Source of the DNA: Porphyra umbilicalis
Taxonomy: Eukaryota > Rhodophyta > Bangiophyceae > Bangiales > Bangiaceae
DNA length: 44,829 nt
NCBI GenBank assembly: GCA_002049455.2
Contig: KV919227.1
Coordinates: 1-44,829 of the forward strand
Reading direction: 5' to 3'
This document shows positions 12,111 to 23,016 of the stretch, one piece after another (within the stretch, counting starts at the first letter, position 1; every line of letters starts with the position of its first letter). The translations under genes were made by a program, and so were the position numbers. The notes under the pieces are model-generated. The model was not told the DNA's origin. It saw only the letters and a list, made by a program, of their open reading frames with translations, and did not search any database.

Positions 12111-13242
12111 CGGCGATGACCGCCGGCTACGGCTGCGGATCCGACTTCGGCGGTGCCGCCGGTGACCACGTGCCGTCATCGCCGTCGTTATTGCGGATCT
12201 CGATGGCTCGTCGTCGTTATGGCAGCAGCCCCCCTTGTGTCTTGCACTTGCCCCAATATCTGCTTCCTCTCTCTCTCGCGTTGCGCGATGCTAGTCGCGT
12301 CTTACCTTGCCCGGTCCTTGTCGCAACTTATTAGCGCTGTCTGCCGAAGTACCCCGCGTGGGGCCGGATGTTCTCGGAGAAACTTGACAGGGCGTCATCA
12401 CCGGGATGGGCTGCCACGGGCAAAGCCCCACCCACAGTTCCGGCGACGCCGGGGGAAGACACCGATGGTGACGACCCCGCCAATAATCTTGGTCTTCATC
12501 CGCCTCACGCTCCTCCGTCGATTACCCCGCCGGGAATTCCTGGTAGAGCGCTCAAACGCTGAGCACTTCCGCCGTCCGGGTCGCCAATCCGGCACAGTAT
12601 CGTAGCCCTGCGCCGAGGACGCCATCTCAATCGTACCGCGGCGCGGTCGGGATGAACTTGTTAGATCCATCGCCACAACCGACACAGCTCACCGGCCAAG
12701 CACCGCTTGACGTCATTCGGGTCCCAATGGGAAGTGGCCGACGTCCCATAGCCCGGCGAGCCTTGATTCCAGGGGTTGGTTGGAGGCCCCCTGGCGGCCA
12801 TCGCGGCACACCGTGCCCGCAGCCACCCGTTCCGGATGATGGGGGGACGAGTCCCGTTGGTCGGCGTGTGGCCGATCTCCTCGGGTAGGGAGTCCAACTC
12901 ACCTACCACCGTACCACCGCCGCCAGGCCGGGGCCGACCCTCTGCCGATGACCCGGGTCCCGGGATGGCCGCGCCAGCGTGCCGTCGTCTCCCGCCGATG
13001 GCGTGGTTGCTCTTGATGCTTGTCAGGCATGTCGATCTTCCACGCGACATCGTTGAGCGGGGAAGGAGAGGAAGATCCGCAATCCAAAAAGACAACAGGA
13101 AGCACGGTCCCTCGGGACGTCCTCGCTCGACCGTCAAATCCGCACCCAAGGCAACCCCTCTGGGGTCACGCGATCGATGCACCAACATGGCTCGTGCCCG
13201 GCACCGCGCTAGCAATGCCAGGGTCTCACCCGGAGCGCCAAA

Positions 13243-13715
13243 TGTAGTGCAATGAATCGTGATCACCTCGGAGAGGAGGGAAGTACCGGCCGTCCTAGCC
13301 GCTCGTGCGTCACCCGCTATGGGACTCGAGGTCCAGGAAGTCAGGCCGACCGGAACGCCAAGACAAACAGGCACGGTTTACTTGCCGGCGACGACGGTGC
13401 CTCCCACCGTCGTCGCCCTTCGTCCTTAAAGGGCGGAAACCGCTGCGCGGGGACCGGGGCCACTAGTTGGCCCGGTCCCGCGCTGCCAAATACCTACGAT
13501 GCAGATAACTCCCTCCAATGCATGACACTACCCAATCTGGATTGACACACCCCGCTGTCAGCACCGGACAATCCGACGAGCTCACCCAGACACGTGCGCC
13601 GCAGGCGCTCACACGCCGCAGTGGCACGCCACAAAGGCGACACACCAACGACCACCCGGCTGCCGAGCACCAGCGCCCACAGCCACGAGTACAACGCCTC
13701 TGGCGTAGTACTACA
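13243..13715 (+). repeat. Right LTR (473 bp)
   Basis: Same length and terminal octamers as the left LTR (TGTAGTGC... to GTACTACA). The differences seen are A/G and C/T near the start, C/T in the middle, G/A near the centre and C/A near the end. Confidence 0.95.
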
Positions 13716-13866
13716 AATGCCGCATGTTCTATTCGAAGACAAAATACGGCACGCCCTCCCTATTCTTGACAAGGACTATCCTGGACGTCCGCTCATTGGC
13801 TAGACGTCGAAATGACATGGATCGAACACGTGTCCGGTGACGACCAGTGCAACCAGGCGGCGCCGT

Positions 13867-13970
13867 GTGGCTCTGTGGCTCTGTGTGGCTCTGTGTGGCT
13901 TTGTGTGGTTCTGTGTGGCTCTGTGTGGCTCTTTGTGGCTTTGTGTGGCTCTGTGTGGCTCTGTGTTGAT
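13867..13970 (+). repeat. GTGTGGCTCT decamer microsatellite
   Basis: About ten units of GTGTGGCTCT or close variants. It is open in several frames, which explains the His/Thr/Gln- or Cys/Val/Leu-rich frames across it. Confidence 0.92.
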
Positions 13971-15061
13971 CAACGACCGCGAACCGATCGCGGGCCACTC
14001 CGACGAGGCCCGACATCCAGATCGCCGATTCCATGCTGTCTGAGGGGGGCGCCACTGCAACTGCATCTACGACGTCTCTGAGAGCCCTGCAAATCCGACT
14101 GGGTAGCGTAAACCGCTGTAGCAGAGCTGCTGTGCTTCTCAAGACCAGAGGGGGTGACCCGCACCTTGTCTCGTGCAAAGTTGCAGGTAGATCGCACCAT
14201 GTACGCGAGAGTTGTACACGGGCCAACATGGAAGAAAAAACCGCCTCCACGGCAGTTTCCAGCCATGAATTGCCCAGCCTTGCGCCAGCCCTCACCACCC
14301 GTGCAACACGTTTGGGTGCACACAATCCCGTCTGTGATTCTTACATGTGTGATTGGCTGACAGGTCGCCATGGCCCTGCACGGTGGCAGCCTGTGGAGCT
14401 GCCATGTACCACACAATCAACGTTTACGACGACGATCTCCTACTTTTTGCTTTACTTGTGCTTCGTGTCTGCTTTAAGTCAGTCGATCACTGCCTTTCGT
14501 CGGCCTGTCGAACGCAATCTGCAGCGGATCTCGTGGATCACGCCTCGTTGGAGGCTCCGAGATTCTTCGGACGCTTTACTCCAAGGGATGGGCCACGAAC
14601 CGCCCACCAACAAAGAGGACTATCGATGGAAAAGTCGCCCTGTCAGGAGTAACTCTATTGAGCGTATCGCCCATTTTAGGAGCCTATAATAGGCGGCCTG
14701 TCAGGGGGCGCCACGTCGCAAGCCTAATTGAGATTTTAAGGATAGTCCTTTGACATTGCTAGGTTTGCTCTCATGTCACAGTCACACACTACTTTTGGAC
14801 CTCGCTTTCTCCGCCAATGCACCCGTTGGCCAAACGGTGCCACGATTGGCTTTTTGGACGGTTGGAGGCATTGGTGGAGATGCTCTTAGAGCACACCCAA
14901 CAACGTCTTCCCCAAGTCCGAATGTGTGGACGTGTCAGAAACGTGTCTCCCAAATGCTCCACGTGGCTCCATTTAGGCTCTTGGGGTTGGGGACGGCTCC
15001 ACAGCAACGTCGGGCACCCCAAATCGAAGAGAGAAAACGCGAATCTAGTTAATCGGAATCA

Positions 15062-15067
15062 TATAAG
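15062..15067 (+). promoter_or_regulatory. Possible TATA box of E2 transposase
   Basis: TATAAG lies about 145 bp inside the left end and about 500 bp upstream of the transposase ATG. The long leader makes this tentative. Confidence 0.3.
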
Positions 15068-15571
15068 TACACACAGATTCAGCGGGCAGAAAATGGGGGG
15101 TGAGGCCCTTGTCCCCCATTGTCTGCACGATTTGGGGAGTCGGAGCGCTTCTCCCCATCTTGTTCAGCTCTCTCATTGGCTGGCGCTGCTTTGGCCGCCG
15201 TTCGAAAAGCTTGTGTCGTGACATCTGGCTTTTTAGAAAACTGCAGTGACAAACCATGCACTGTGTGTCGCGGGAGAGCGTTCGAGCGCTCACCGTTTGC
15301 AACGGCATCGCGACTGCTACGGACCGTCGCATCGAGCACGCTAACACAGGCGACCGTGCCTCCACCCCGGGATGCGACCGTTTCGGGGTCCAGCGGGGGG
15401 CATTGAAACGGTCTGCCGGGGGGGTGGGCGAAAGGAAATCTGCTCTGTCCGTGCGGTGTGTTCACTGTGGGGTGCTGGGGAGATCCGAGTGCAGGTGGCA
15501 CCGTCAGGGCGGCGCCGTCGTCGTCGACGGCCGTCCGCCGCCACCGACGTGGCGACCGTCTTCTTCGCGCG

Positions 15572-17908
15572 ATGGACGACCCTTTTGATTTGTCCGCAGA
15601 CGCTATGCTGGAGGATACGGAGGACCGACAACTTGCTTCGGCGGTTGCGGCACACCTACACGCGTTGCGTCATTGTCGAAAGCGTGCCCGTGGGTCTCGG
15701 GTGCACCGGCGGCCGCGTTATGTTGGATCTGTGCCGGGACGCCGGCCGAATACGCGGCGTAACTTCCGCTCAGGTTTGCGTGCTATTCTGAGAGATTATT
15801 TTGGTCTCAATGGGGAGCCGCCTGTCTTCAACGAGGGTGACTTTGAGCGTCGGCTCCGCGTGCCGCACAGCGTGCTTCTTCGTATATACAATGCCGTGAA
15901 GGACCGACCTTTTTTTGCGCAGCGCATCAATGCGACTGGCCGGCTCCAGGCTCACCCCTTGCAAAAGGTGGTTGCGGCTTTTCGAGTCATTGCGTATGGG
16001 GAGGCGCCGGACAGGACTGATGAATATGTGCGACTGTCCGCTTCAACTATTGCTATGTCGGTGCGAGAGTTGATGCGCTTTATTGTGGATGAGTTTGGAC
16101 CCTCATATTTGCGTCCCCCCACCCCTGAAGAACTGCAGCGCATTCTGACGCGCAATGCTGAGCGCGGGATGCCCGGTTGCATGGGCTCCCTTGACTGCAG
16201 CCACTGGGAGTGGCGCAACTGTCCTAAGGCGTTCGCTGGCATGTACCAGAATCGTCACGGGAAGCGTTCCGTGGTGATGGAGACCGTTTGTGATGAGGAC
16301 CTCTGGATTTGGCACTTATTTGTGGGGTGTCCTGGATCTCACAACGACCTCAACGTTATGCATGTTTCCCCCCTATATTTATCCGTTACGAACGGAGAAT
16401 GGCCGCCCCGTACATTTTCTTACACTGCTAACGGCACGACCCGCACGCTCCTGTATTATCTTGTGGATGGTATTTATCCTCGGTTTGCGTTTATCGTCTC
16501 TCCGTTTCCTGACCCCACGACAGAAGTAGAGGTTACATTTCACCGACTTTAAAAAGCCCTGCGGAAAGATGTCTAACGACTGTATGCCGTGCTTACGGCA
16601 CGTTTTCATGTGGCTTTGCACCCTGCAAAGTACTCTACCGTTGAGCAGATGGTCACCGTCACGAAGGCGGTGGCCATCCTCCACAACATGGTCACCGAGA
16701 AGCGACGCGACGGGAATGTGTCTCGCACCCGTATAGCCGCCGGAGGTCAGGCGGCCGGCGGCGGCGGGGCGGCGGGGCCTGCGGGTGGGCACGGCGGCGC
16801 CGCCGGCAACGCCGGCGGCGGCAATGGAGAAGCGGCCGCCGCCGGCGGTGATGGATCCGCCGGCGGCGATTGAGTTGCGGGTGGGGAGGCTGGGGGAGTT
16901 GCGGCGGCGGCGCGCGCCGCCGGCGGTCAGGCGGCCGGTGGCGGCAGCGGGGCGGCGGAACTCGGGGGTGTGCACGGTGCTGCCGCCGGTGCCGCCGGCG
17001 GCGGCAATGGAGAAGCGGCCACCGCCGGCGTTGATGGATCCGCCGGCGGTGACTTGGTTGCGGGTGGGGGTGCTGGGGGAATTGCGGCGGCGGCGGGCAC
17101 CGCCGGTGGTCAGGCGGCCGGCGGCGGCGGCGGGGCGGCGGTACTTGAAGGTGTGCACGGTGCTGCCGCCGGTGCCGCCGGCGGCGGCAACGGAGAAGCA
17201 GCCGCCGCCGGCGGTGATGCATCCGCCGGCGGCGACTTGGTTGCGGGTGGGGGTGCTGGGGGAGTTGCTGCGGCGGCGGGAGCCGTCGGCGGTCAGGCGG
17301 CCGGCGGCGGCGGCGGGGCGGCGGTACTCCAACGTGTGCACGGTGCTGCCGCCGGTGACGCCGGCGGCGGCAACGGAGAACCGGCCGCCGCCGGCGGTGA
17401 TGCATCCGCCGGCGGCGACTTGGTTGCGGGTGGGGGTGCTGGGGGAGTTGCGGCGGCGGCGGGAGCCGTCGGCGGTCAGGCGGCCGGCGGCGGCGGCGGG
17501 GCGGTGGTTCTCGGGGGTGTGCACGGTGCTGCCGCCGGTGACGCCGGCGGCGGCAATGGAGGAGCGGCCGCCGCCGGCGTTGATGGATCCGCCGGCGGCG
17601 ATTGAGTTGCGGGTGGGGGGGCTGCGGGAGTTGCGGCGGCGGCCGCTGCCGCCGGCGGCGGTCAGGCGGCCAGCGGTGTTGCTGAGGGGATGCAGGACGA
17701 TGGGGACGGCCTTTTGGGGGGCGGTGATTCCCCCTTCGCCATTGTGCCCGCCATTGCACATGTAGCCTGGCTGCCTGTAGGCACGTTTGGGCAAGCGTTA
17801 GGCGCTTGGGCAGAGACGCGGAGCGAGGAGGAGCATCTGAAGCTGAGGCATGACCTGGCGGAGGACGTATGGGCTGACATAGCAACGCTTTTGGAGCCGT
17901 ACCTTTAA
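15572..17908 (+). pseudogene. PIF/Harbinger DDE transposase with four in-frame stops
   Basis: One reading frame runs from MDDPFDL to a C-terminal LRHDLAEDVWADI-LLEPYL, 778 codons before the final TAA. The catalytic domain shows SLDCSHWEW (D208), PGSHNDLNV (D259) and LVDGIYP (D299), the plant-transposon (PF04827-like) pattern. The fourth conserved block, RKDV-RLYAVL then AVAILHNMV, follows in the same frame. Stops interrupt it at 16550 (TAA), 16574 (TAA), 16871 (TGA) and 17603 (TGA). The stop at 16574 replaces the conserved catalytic Glu of the KDVER motif. Between AVAILHNMV and the C-terminal helix lies a 61-residue Gly/Ala repeat that is not typical of the family. No frameshift is needed. 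I choose the ATG at 15572 because the relic at 6364 also starts MDD. Confidence 0.93.
16745..17690 (+). repeat. 183-bp frame-preserving minisatellite in the transposase
   Basis: The marker GGTCAGGCGGCC recurs at about 16745, 16925, 17108, 17291, 17474 and 17660, with spacings of 180, 183, 183, 183 and 186 bp, all multiples of three. It encodes about five copies of a 61-residue Gly/Ala unit. First and last units carry TGA where the middle ones have TTG (Leu). The long minus-strand frame opposite (471 codons) is a by-product. Confidence 0.92.
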
Positions 17909-18530
17909 CTAGAGACGAACAAAGGTTTTTTTCCCGCCTCGCGGTTTTCTTTTCCTTACATCTGTGTCTATTCGTGAGCGTGTTTCGTGGAGCCTGCCTC
18001 GGCTGCCTTTTGAGAGGTAGACCTGCTCAAAGGCCGCCGCCGCCACGCACGCACAGTTGTTACTGACGCGCCGACGGCGGCGGCGTTCGAAAGGCACAGC
18101 ACGGCAGCTCAGCATCGGCGCAAAGTCGGCGTTTCGGCGAGTAGCGCTGCGGCTATCGCGCAGACCTCTGCCGCTGCTGGCGTGGTGAGCTACCCGGGAC
18201 CGACGCGAGAGGGATACTCTCTGTCGGACGCAAAGACGAAGTAAGTAGGAAAAAAAACGCTGCCCAAGAGGAAAAAAAAACCTTTGAAGTCGCTGTCCAA
18301 TACGCACTCTAACACACTACTGGTACTCCGCGTTGCTATCGTCATCACTCGAGTCGTCCCCCTCATCGTCTTGCCGGTCCTCCGAACAATCCGCGCCATC
18401 GTCGCGCACAGGAAAAACAGGCACCACATAAATGCCATCGCTCTCATCGTCGAGTGTCTTGGACCCAGCGGCAAGAGCCCCGGCTGCCTTGGCCTGCTTT
18501 GTCGACAGCGACCGCCGGCCACGGCTTGCT

Positions 18531-18791
18531 GCACCAGAGCCGGCGGCCGAGGCCGCCGGTGAGGACACAATAGTAGTCTTCGTCTTGACCGCAGACGCCG
18601 TCGGCGCACCCCCAGGTGCACCAGAGCCGGCGGCCAAGGGCGCCGGTGAGGACACAGTAGTAGTCTTCGTCTTGACCGCAGACGCCGGCGGCGCACCCCC
18701 AGGTGCACCAGATCCGGCGGCCGAGGCCGCCGGTGAGGACACAGTAGCAGTCGTCGTCTTGACCGCAGACGCCGGCGGCGCACCCCCAGGG
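18531..18791 (-). repeat. 87-bp tandem repeat (three units) in the Myb-gene tail
   Basis: Units start at 18531, 18618 and 18705, each 87 bp, encoding a 29-residue unit around GAPGGAPPASAVKTKTTTV on the minus strand. Confidence 0.9.
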
Positions 18792-19894
18792 GCGCTTGCC
18801 GCCGGCGTAGATGCCGGCATCACCGCCGTGCCAGCCGGCGGCTCCTGCGCCGGCGGCATACGCGGCGTCGACGATGATGTCAGCGAGGGTGTGGAGGGTG
18901 TAGACTCCCCTGCCGCAGGCGCACCTCCTGTAGACGCCGGCGGCAGAGACGCCTCCGACAAAGTAACCGGCGGGGACAGCGCCAAGCCGGCCGCCGCCAT
19001 CAGCTTGCGAGCATGCGCGCGACGAAACGCGACAGCTTTCGGTGTGTCGCGCATCTCTGCCGAGTTAAAAAGCCACGGTCGTGCGCTCCGACGTTGCTTG
19101 CGCCAGCGTGGACAGCGCGTCGGTGCTCGCCTTGAACATACGCGACTCCTGGATGCCCGCCGCCTTGTCACGCTTGGCGGCGTTCGCTCCACGCGGGCGC
19201 GACTGGTAGCCGCCAGCACCCGCGTCCTCTCCGTCCTCGTCAGAGTCGCTTGTCGAGCGGCCTCCGGGAGAGCCGCCAGCTGCTCCGGCACCGGCGGCGC
19301 CGCCGTCGGCTGCGGCGGCCCCGGCAGCCCCGCTGAACTTGTCGAAGTGCCGCAGCACCCGCCAGCACGGGACCCACGGGCAGTGCACTTGCTTGGCCTT
19401 GCGCTTGGTCGCCTTGCCCTTGGCCTTGTCCGCTGTGCGGTCCTTGCGTATCGCCTCGTACACATTGGCGCCACAGAAGCGCGCCATCGCTGCGCTGATC
19501 ATGTCCTCGTCACTTGGGTTGCCCGTCAGCTCCATGCGCTTGACCGCCATGTAGTGGGAGCCAAACTCGTTCACGCCCTTGCGAATCTTGTCCCACTGCT
19601 TCTGCACCCCCCCCACGCCGCGCTCAGTGCGCCGGCGGACGCCAGGGCGCCCCGCCAGCAGCCCCTTCCTTGCCGCCACGACCGAGGCCCAAAACGTCGG
19701 CCCACTCTGGTCCGCCCCCTTGACGGGGTCCAGGGACGTGCTTAAGTACGCCTTGAGCAGCGCCAGACGCTCCTCATCCGTCCACCCCAGCCCAGTCCCC
19801 ATCGGTGGGGGTGCGTACGTCGGCGCAGCAACGCCACAGCCGACGGCGTCAACGTCCACTACTTCTGCACCGGCGGCGGCGTGCCCGTCGCTGC

Positions 19895-20035
19895 CGCCGG
19901 CTTGTCCTGGCCCGCCGGCTTGTCCTGGCCCGCCGGCTTGTCCTGGCCCGCGGGCTTGTCCTTGTCCGCCGGCTGGTCCTGGCCCGCCGACTTGTCGTGG
20001 CCCTCCGTCTTTTCGTGGCCCGCCGCCGGCTTGTC
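19895..20035 (-). repeat. 18-bp repeat encoding Gly-Gln-Ala-Gly-Gly-Pro units
   Basis: About seven imperfect CTTGTCCTGGCCCGCCGG units. Read on the minus strand in the Myb-gene frame they give GQAGGP repeats. Confidence 0.85.
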
Positions 20036-20654
20036 CGCCGACGCCTCCCCCGGAGCCCCATGGACCCAACGTCGGGACGGGCGGGAGGTGCACGGTGGCT
20101 GCCGGCGGCCGGCATTCGTCGGGTGCGGGCTGCGCGTCGCCGGCTTGCGGTTGATCTGCAGCCGGCGGTGCCGACTCCCCGCCGGCTTCAGACGGCCCGT
20201 TGGCTGGCGGCGGCGCCTGCGAGCCACCGCCTTCGCGGCGGGTGGCCCCGGAAGGTGTGGGGTTGCCGCCGGCTTGTGGCAACACATGGTTAGCCGGCGG
20301 CGGCAACGCCGCCCGTCCCTCGCCCCCACGCGAATGGCCGCCGCCTTGAGGCGGCACACCGTCTGGCGGCGGCGCGCACCTGCCGCCGGCGAGCGGCAGA
20401 CAGCCGCGAGCCGGCGGCGCGCTCACGTCTTGCGGCAGGAGTTGACCTTGGTCTGGCGGCCCGCCGCCGTTCACGCCTCCAGGCGGCGGTCCTTCGCCTG
20501 TCGTATGTCGTCCGTCGCCGCCGCCGGCTTGACGAGGGATCCGCCCAGCCGGCGGCGCCCAGTCGCTGCGCGGCGGCAACGACGCTTGTCCTTCCCCGCC
20601 GCCCAAATGGCCGTGTCCTTGTGGGGATCGACCTCCAGGCGGCGGCCCCGAGTT

Positions 20655-21030
20655 GCCGCCGGCTTGGCGCGGGTGCGGATCAGTGTGGGTGCGGATACCC
20701 CGGCGGCCCCCAGTTGTTGCGCTGCGGCGACGGTGCACGCCCTTGCCCCCCGCCCCATTTTCCGCCGGCTTGCTGTTGGTGCAAATCGGCCGGCGGCGCG
20801 CAGTTATTGCGCGGTGGCGACGGCGTCCGTCCTTGCCCCCCGCCCCAGCTGCCGCCGGCTTGTTGAGGGTGCCGATCAGCCGGCGGCGCCCGGCTGTTGC
20901 GCGGCGGCGACGTCGCCCGTCCTTGCCCCCCGCCCTAGTTGCCGCCGGCTTGTTGAGGGTGCCGACCAGCCGGCGGCGCCCAGTTGTTGCGCGGCGGTGA
21001 TGGCGCCCGTCCGCCGCACGACGGTGACGA
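20655..21030 (-). repeat. 90-bp tandem repeat upstream of the Myb domain
   Basis: GCCGCCGGCTTG-type starts recur at 20655, 20761, 20851 and 20941; the last spacings are 90 bp. They lie in the Gly/Pro/Ala-rich N-terminal extension, where the true start codon is uncertain. Confidence 0.85.
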
Positions 21031-21366
21031 TGTGGAGCACGGCGGGCACCCACCGAGGTGGCACGAACAGGTGCACCGCGCGAGCACGACGAGACGCTCT
21101 TGGTGCCGCCGACGCTGGTCCCTCCTCCGCTCCGTGTCGCGCTCCGGGTCTGGCTTGCGGGTCATGGTGGGAGACGAGGGAGAGCGGCGGCTCTTGAACA
21201 GATTGGCCGAGGGTCAGGGAAGGGGGGGGGGCGGAGGGGACGAGGCACCGTTGCGCACACGGCACACCGCCGGCGCCCACGCAGCACCGGCGGCGCACGC
21301 GGGCAAGGAGCCACACGCGGGTGGCCGGCGGCAAAAAAAAAACAGGCGGGGGGGAGGGCGGGGAAC

Positions 21367-21625
21367 CGCCGCCAGCGTGCCTCGCCGGCGGCAAGGGTGG
21401 GAAAAGCTCAACGGCAGAAGGGGGGGTTGGCGAAATGGCCGCCGGCGTGCCACGCCGGCGGCAAGCGCGGGAAAAACGCAACGGTAGCAGAGAGGGGGGG
21501 GGGGCAGCCGCCGGCGTCCCACGCCGTCGGTAGAGCGGGAAAAGCTCAACGGTAGCAGGGGGGGGGGGGGGGCAGCCGCCGGCGTCCCACGCCGGCGGCA
21601 AGGGCGGGAAGAACTCAACGGTAGG
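21367..21625. repeat. 67-72-bp tandem repeat with G runs
   Basis: GCCGCCGGCGT-CCACGCCGG followed by GGGAAAA-CAACGGTAG recurs at about 21367, 21439, 21508 and 21575. Spacings of 72, 69 and 67 bp are not frame-preserving, so this part is probably non-coding. Confidence 0.85.
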
Positions 21626-21639
21626 GGGATGCGTGCAGG

Positions 21640-23016
21640 AGGTCGTAGGGATGAATGAGGGAGGGAACACGAGCCGCCGGCGGACGGCGTGTTCATATGC
21701 CGTCGCCGACGGCCGACAGCACGCGACACGAGAAGCGCGCACACGCGGAGCACGAGCGCGCGACCGCAGCCCAGGGGGCGCCCCTCCGTACAGCCGATGG
21801 CGGCCCAGGGGGCGCCCCAACGAGCCGTGGATGGCACCCTACGCTGCGGCCCCTCGTGCGCGTGCGTGGATGGGGGGGCGCAGGGTTCTGCGGGACCGCC
21901 CGAGCGGGAGGTGTGCCCGAGACCGCTCAGTGAGGTGCATTTGAGGCTCCCCGAACGGCCCTCTCTGCGACACGGCCCCACGCGGCGCTGCCCACGAGGC
22001 GGGCCACACCGACACTGGCGTGGGGCCTCGTGCGTGCCCCTGTGTCGACGAGATCCCCGCCTCATGGAAGCGGCTGAGGCACCCGCCGCGCCACGCTTGA
22101 CGTGAGGCTGCCCTACGACCAATTGGAGGGGGGGGGCGGGCCTGGCGCCAACAGGGACCAGAGGAATCTGATCACGGGCCGGCTGACCCCTGGCGATGAT
22201 GGATCCGCCTCCCTTCCAACATATCTGTGAACATTTCCAGCAGCCAATGATACGGCGTGGATCAGATTGGAAACTTTCAAAGATTTGTCATTGCATGCAA
22301 ACGGATCACGTGACTGATTGCGCGACCGCGCCGATATTCTCGCGCGGGCCCACCGACACTGTCCGTTTCGACGCTTGCGGCAGTGCTCGTTCTGAGCAAG
22401 CCAACGCCGCCACCAGCAAAGGCGCCGTCCGCATCTCGTTCTGGAAGCATTCGAATCGAAGCATCTGTCGGACCGCGCGGTGCCTGCCGTGGCCGCGTCT
22501 TGACAGCGCGTCGCACAGCGCACCCCGTTCCCAGGGTCCTCGACCGAGAGCCGCGGCTCTGCGATGTCGCGTGAGGCTCGCCATCTGTCATTAGTTCGCC
22601 AGGTGTCTTCCCGAAGTGAGATTTTTCTGCGTCGTGCCAGCAGGGCGACCAGTTCCTGTCAGTTCGTGGCGCTTTATTTTAGACGAGTGAACCTGACTTT
22701 CGGTATGTTTACTCAGATAACAAAAGTCTGCACAGACGATTGAAAAGTGGCGACGCGTTCTTGTCGGGATCGCAGCCTTTTCGTCCCTCCCTCCCTCACC
22801 TCGTGACTGCTTGGATATATGTTCGATTTCTGTCCGCTTGGGGGTCGACGTTGCTAGGCACGCTTCCCCCATCCTCTTGCACCCATCTCTGGACCATGTA
22901 GCCCCTGTTTTCGATAACTCCAGGACCGCGGACGGCCCTCTTGGATGAGAAAAATGGGGAGCCGATGAGCGTCCTCCACGTAAGCAAACGTGGCATATTC
23001 CGTTTGGGGTTTCAGA
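21640..23016. other. Right part of E2, no gene seen
   Basis: Domain-free open frames only. Composition becomes less GC-rich towards the right end. A minus-strand TATA-like stretch (ATATATCC near 22813-22818) could serve the Myb gene, but it lies far from any start codon. Confidence 0.45.

Larger units (their letters stand above)
10105..13242. other. LTR element interior, GC-rich, no coding region
   Basis: All large open frames here (up to 255 codons) are compositional. They overlap in several frames and give Arg/Pro/Ala-rich products without retroelement motifs. Two internal duplications are described separately. Confidence 0.7.
9632..13715 (+). mobile_element. Non-autonomous LTR retrotransposon (LARD-like)
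   Basis: Two 473-bp LTRs bound a 3.1-kb interior. The element starts TG and ends CA, and a 5-bp AATGC duplication flanks it (9627-9631 and 13716-13720). I see no gag, protease, reverse transcriptase, RNase H or integrase motif in any frame, and no clear primer-binding site or polypurine tract. It therefore looks like a large derivative mobilised in trans. The orientation is arbitrary because no coding or priming site is visible. Confidence 0.92.
9446..14770. mobile_element. Non-autonomous Harbinger-type element (E3), nested in E1
   Basis: The ends are a perfect 17-bp inverted repeat, GAGCAAACCTAGCAATG (9446-9462, and reversed at 14754-14770). It is flanked by TCA on both sides (9443-9445, 14771-14773). 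Without the LTR retrotransposon inside it the element is about 1.24 kb. No transposase is recognisable; the frames here are short and domain-free. Its right part holds a GTGTGGCTCT microsatellite. The TIR resembles the right end of the candidate element ending at 9010 (GAGCAATCCTAACAATG), so the two may be one family. Confidence 0.82.
9014..14885. mobile_element. Harbinger-type MITE (E1), host of nested insertions
   Basis: The 32-bp terminal inverted repeats (9014-9045 and 14854-14885) both start GAGCATCTCCACCAATG and continue with CCAACCGTCCAA after a 3-base difference, so 29 of 32 positions match. TTA flanks both sides (9011-9013 and 14886-14888), the usual 3-bp target duplication of PIF/Harbinger elements. 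Removing the nested element leaves about 544 bp with no coding potential, so this is a non-autonomous, MITE-sized element. Its outer TTA sites are also the junctions to the neighbouring elements on both sides. Confidence 0.85.
18317..21053 (-). pseudogene. Myb/SANT-like Harbinger accessory protein, frameshifted
   Basis: The conserved part (about 19330-19800) has WTDEERLALLKAYL, SLDPVKG-QSG-TFW, a basic RRRTERGV-G-QKQWDKI stretch, a VNEFG-HY--VKRMELTG block, D-I-AAM-RF and CPWVPCWRVLRHFDKF. This is the trihelix/Myb-like DNA-binding protein that partners PIF-type transposases. Upstream in frame is a long Gly/Pro repeat tail reaching 21053. A plausible internal start is the ATG at 19802, giving MGTGLGWTDEE. 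The frame stops at 19065 in a run of five T. Shifting by one T there continues coherently through NSAEMRDTPKAVAFRRAHARKL, a repeat region and an acidic tail ending at 18317. Hence a 1-nt insertion is likely. It converges with the transposase, with a gap of about 400 bp. Confidence 0.85.

Noticed and set aside
7826..14010. CRISPR-like short regular repeats (decamer tracts)
   Set aside because: They are contiguous microsatellites without spacers, in a eukaryotic context.
16379..17794. 471-codon minus-strand frame with regular repeats
   Set aside because: It is antisense to the transposase and its 183-bp repeat. The sense frame has the conserved transposase blocks.
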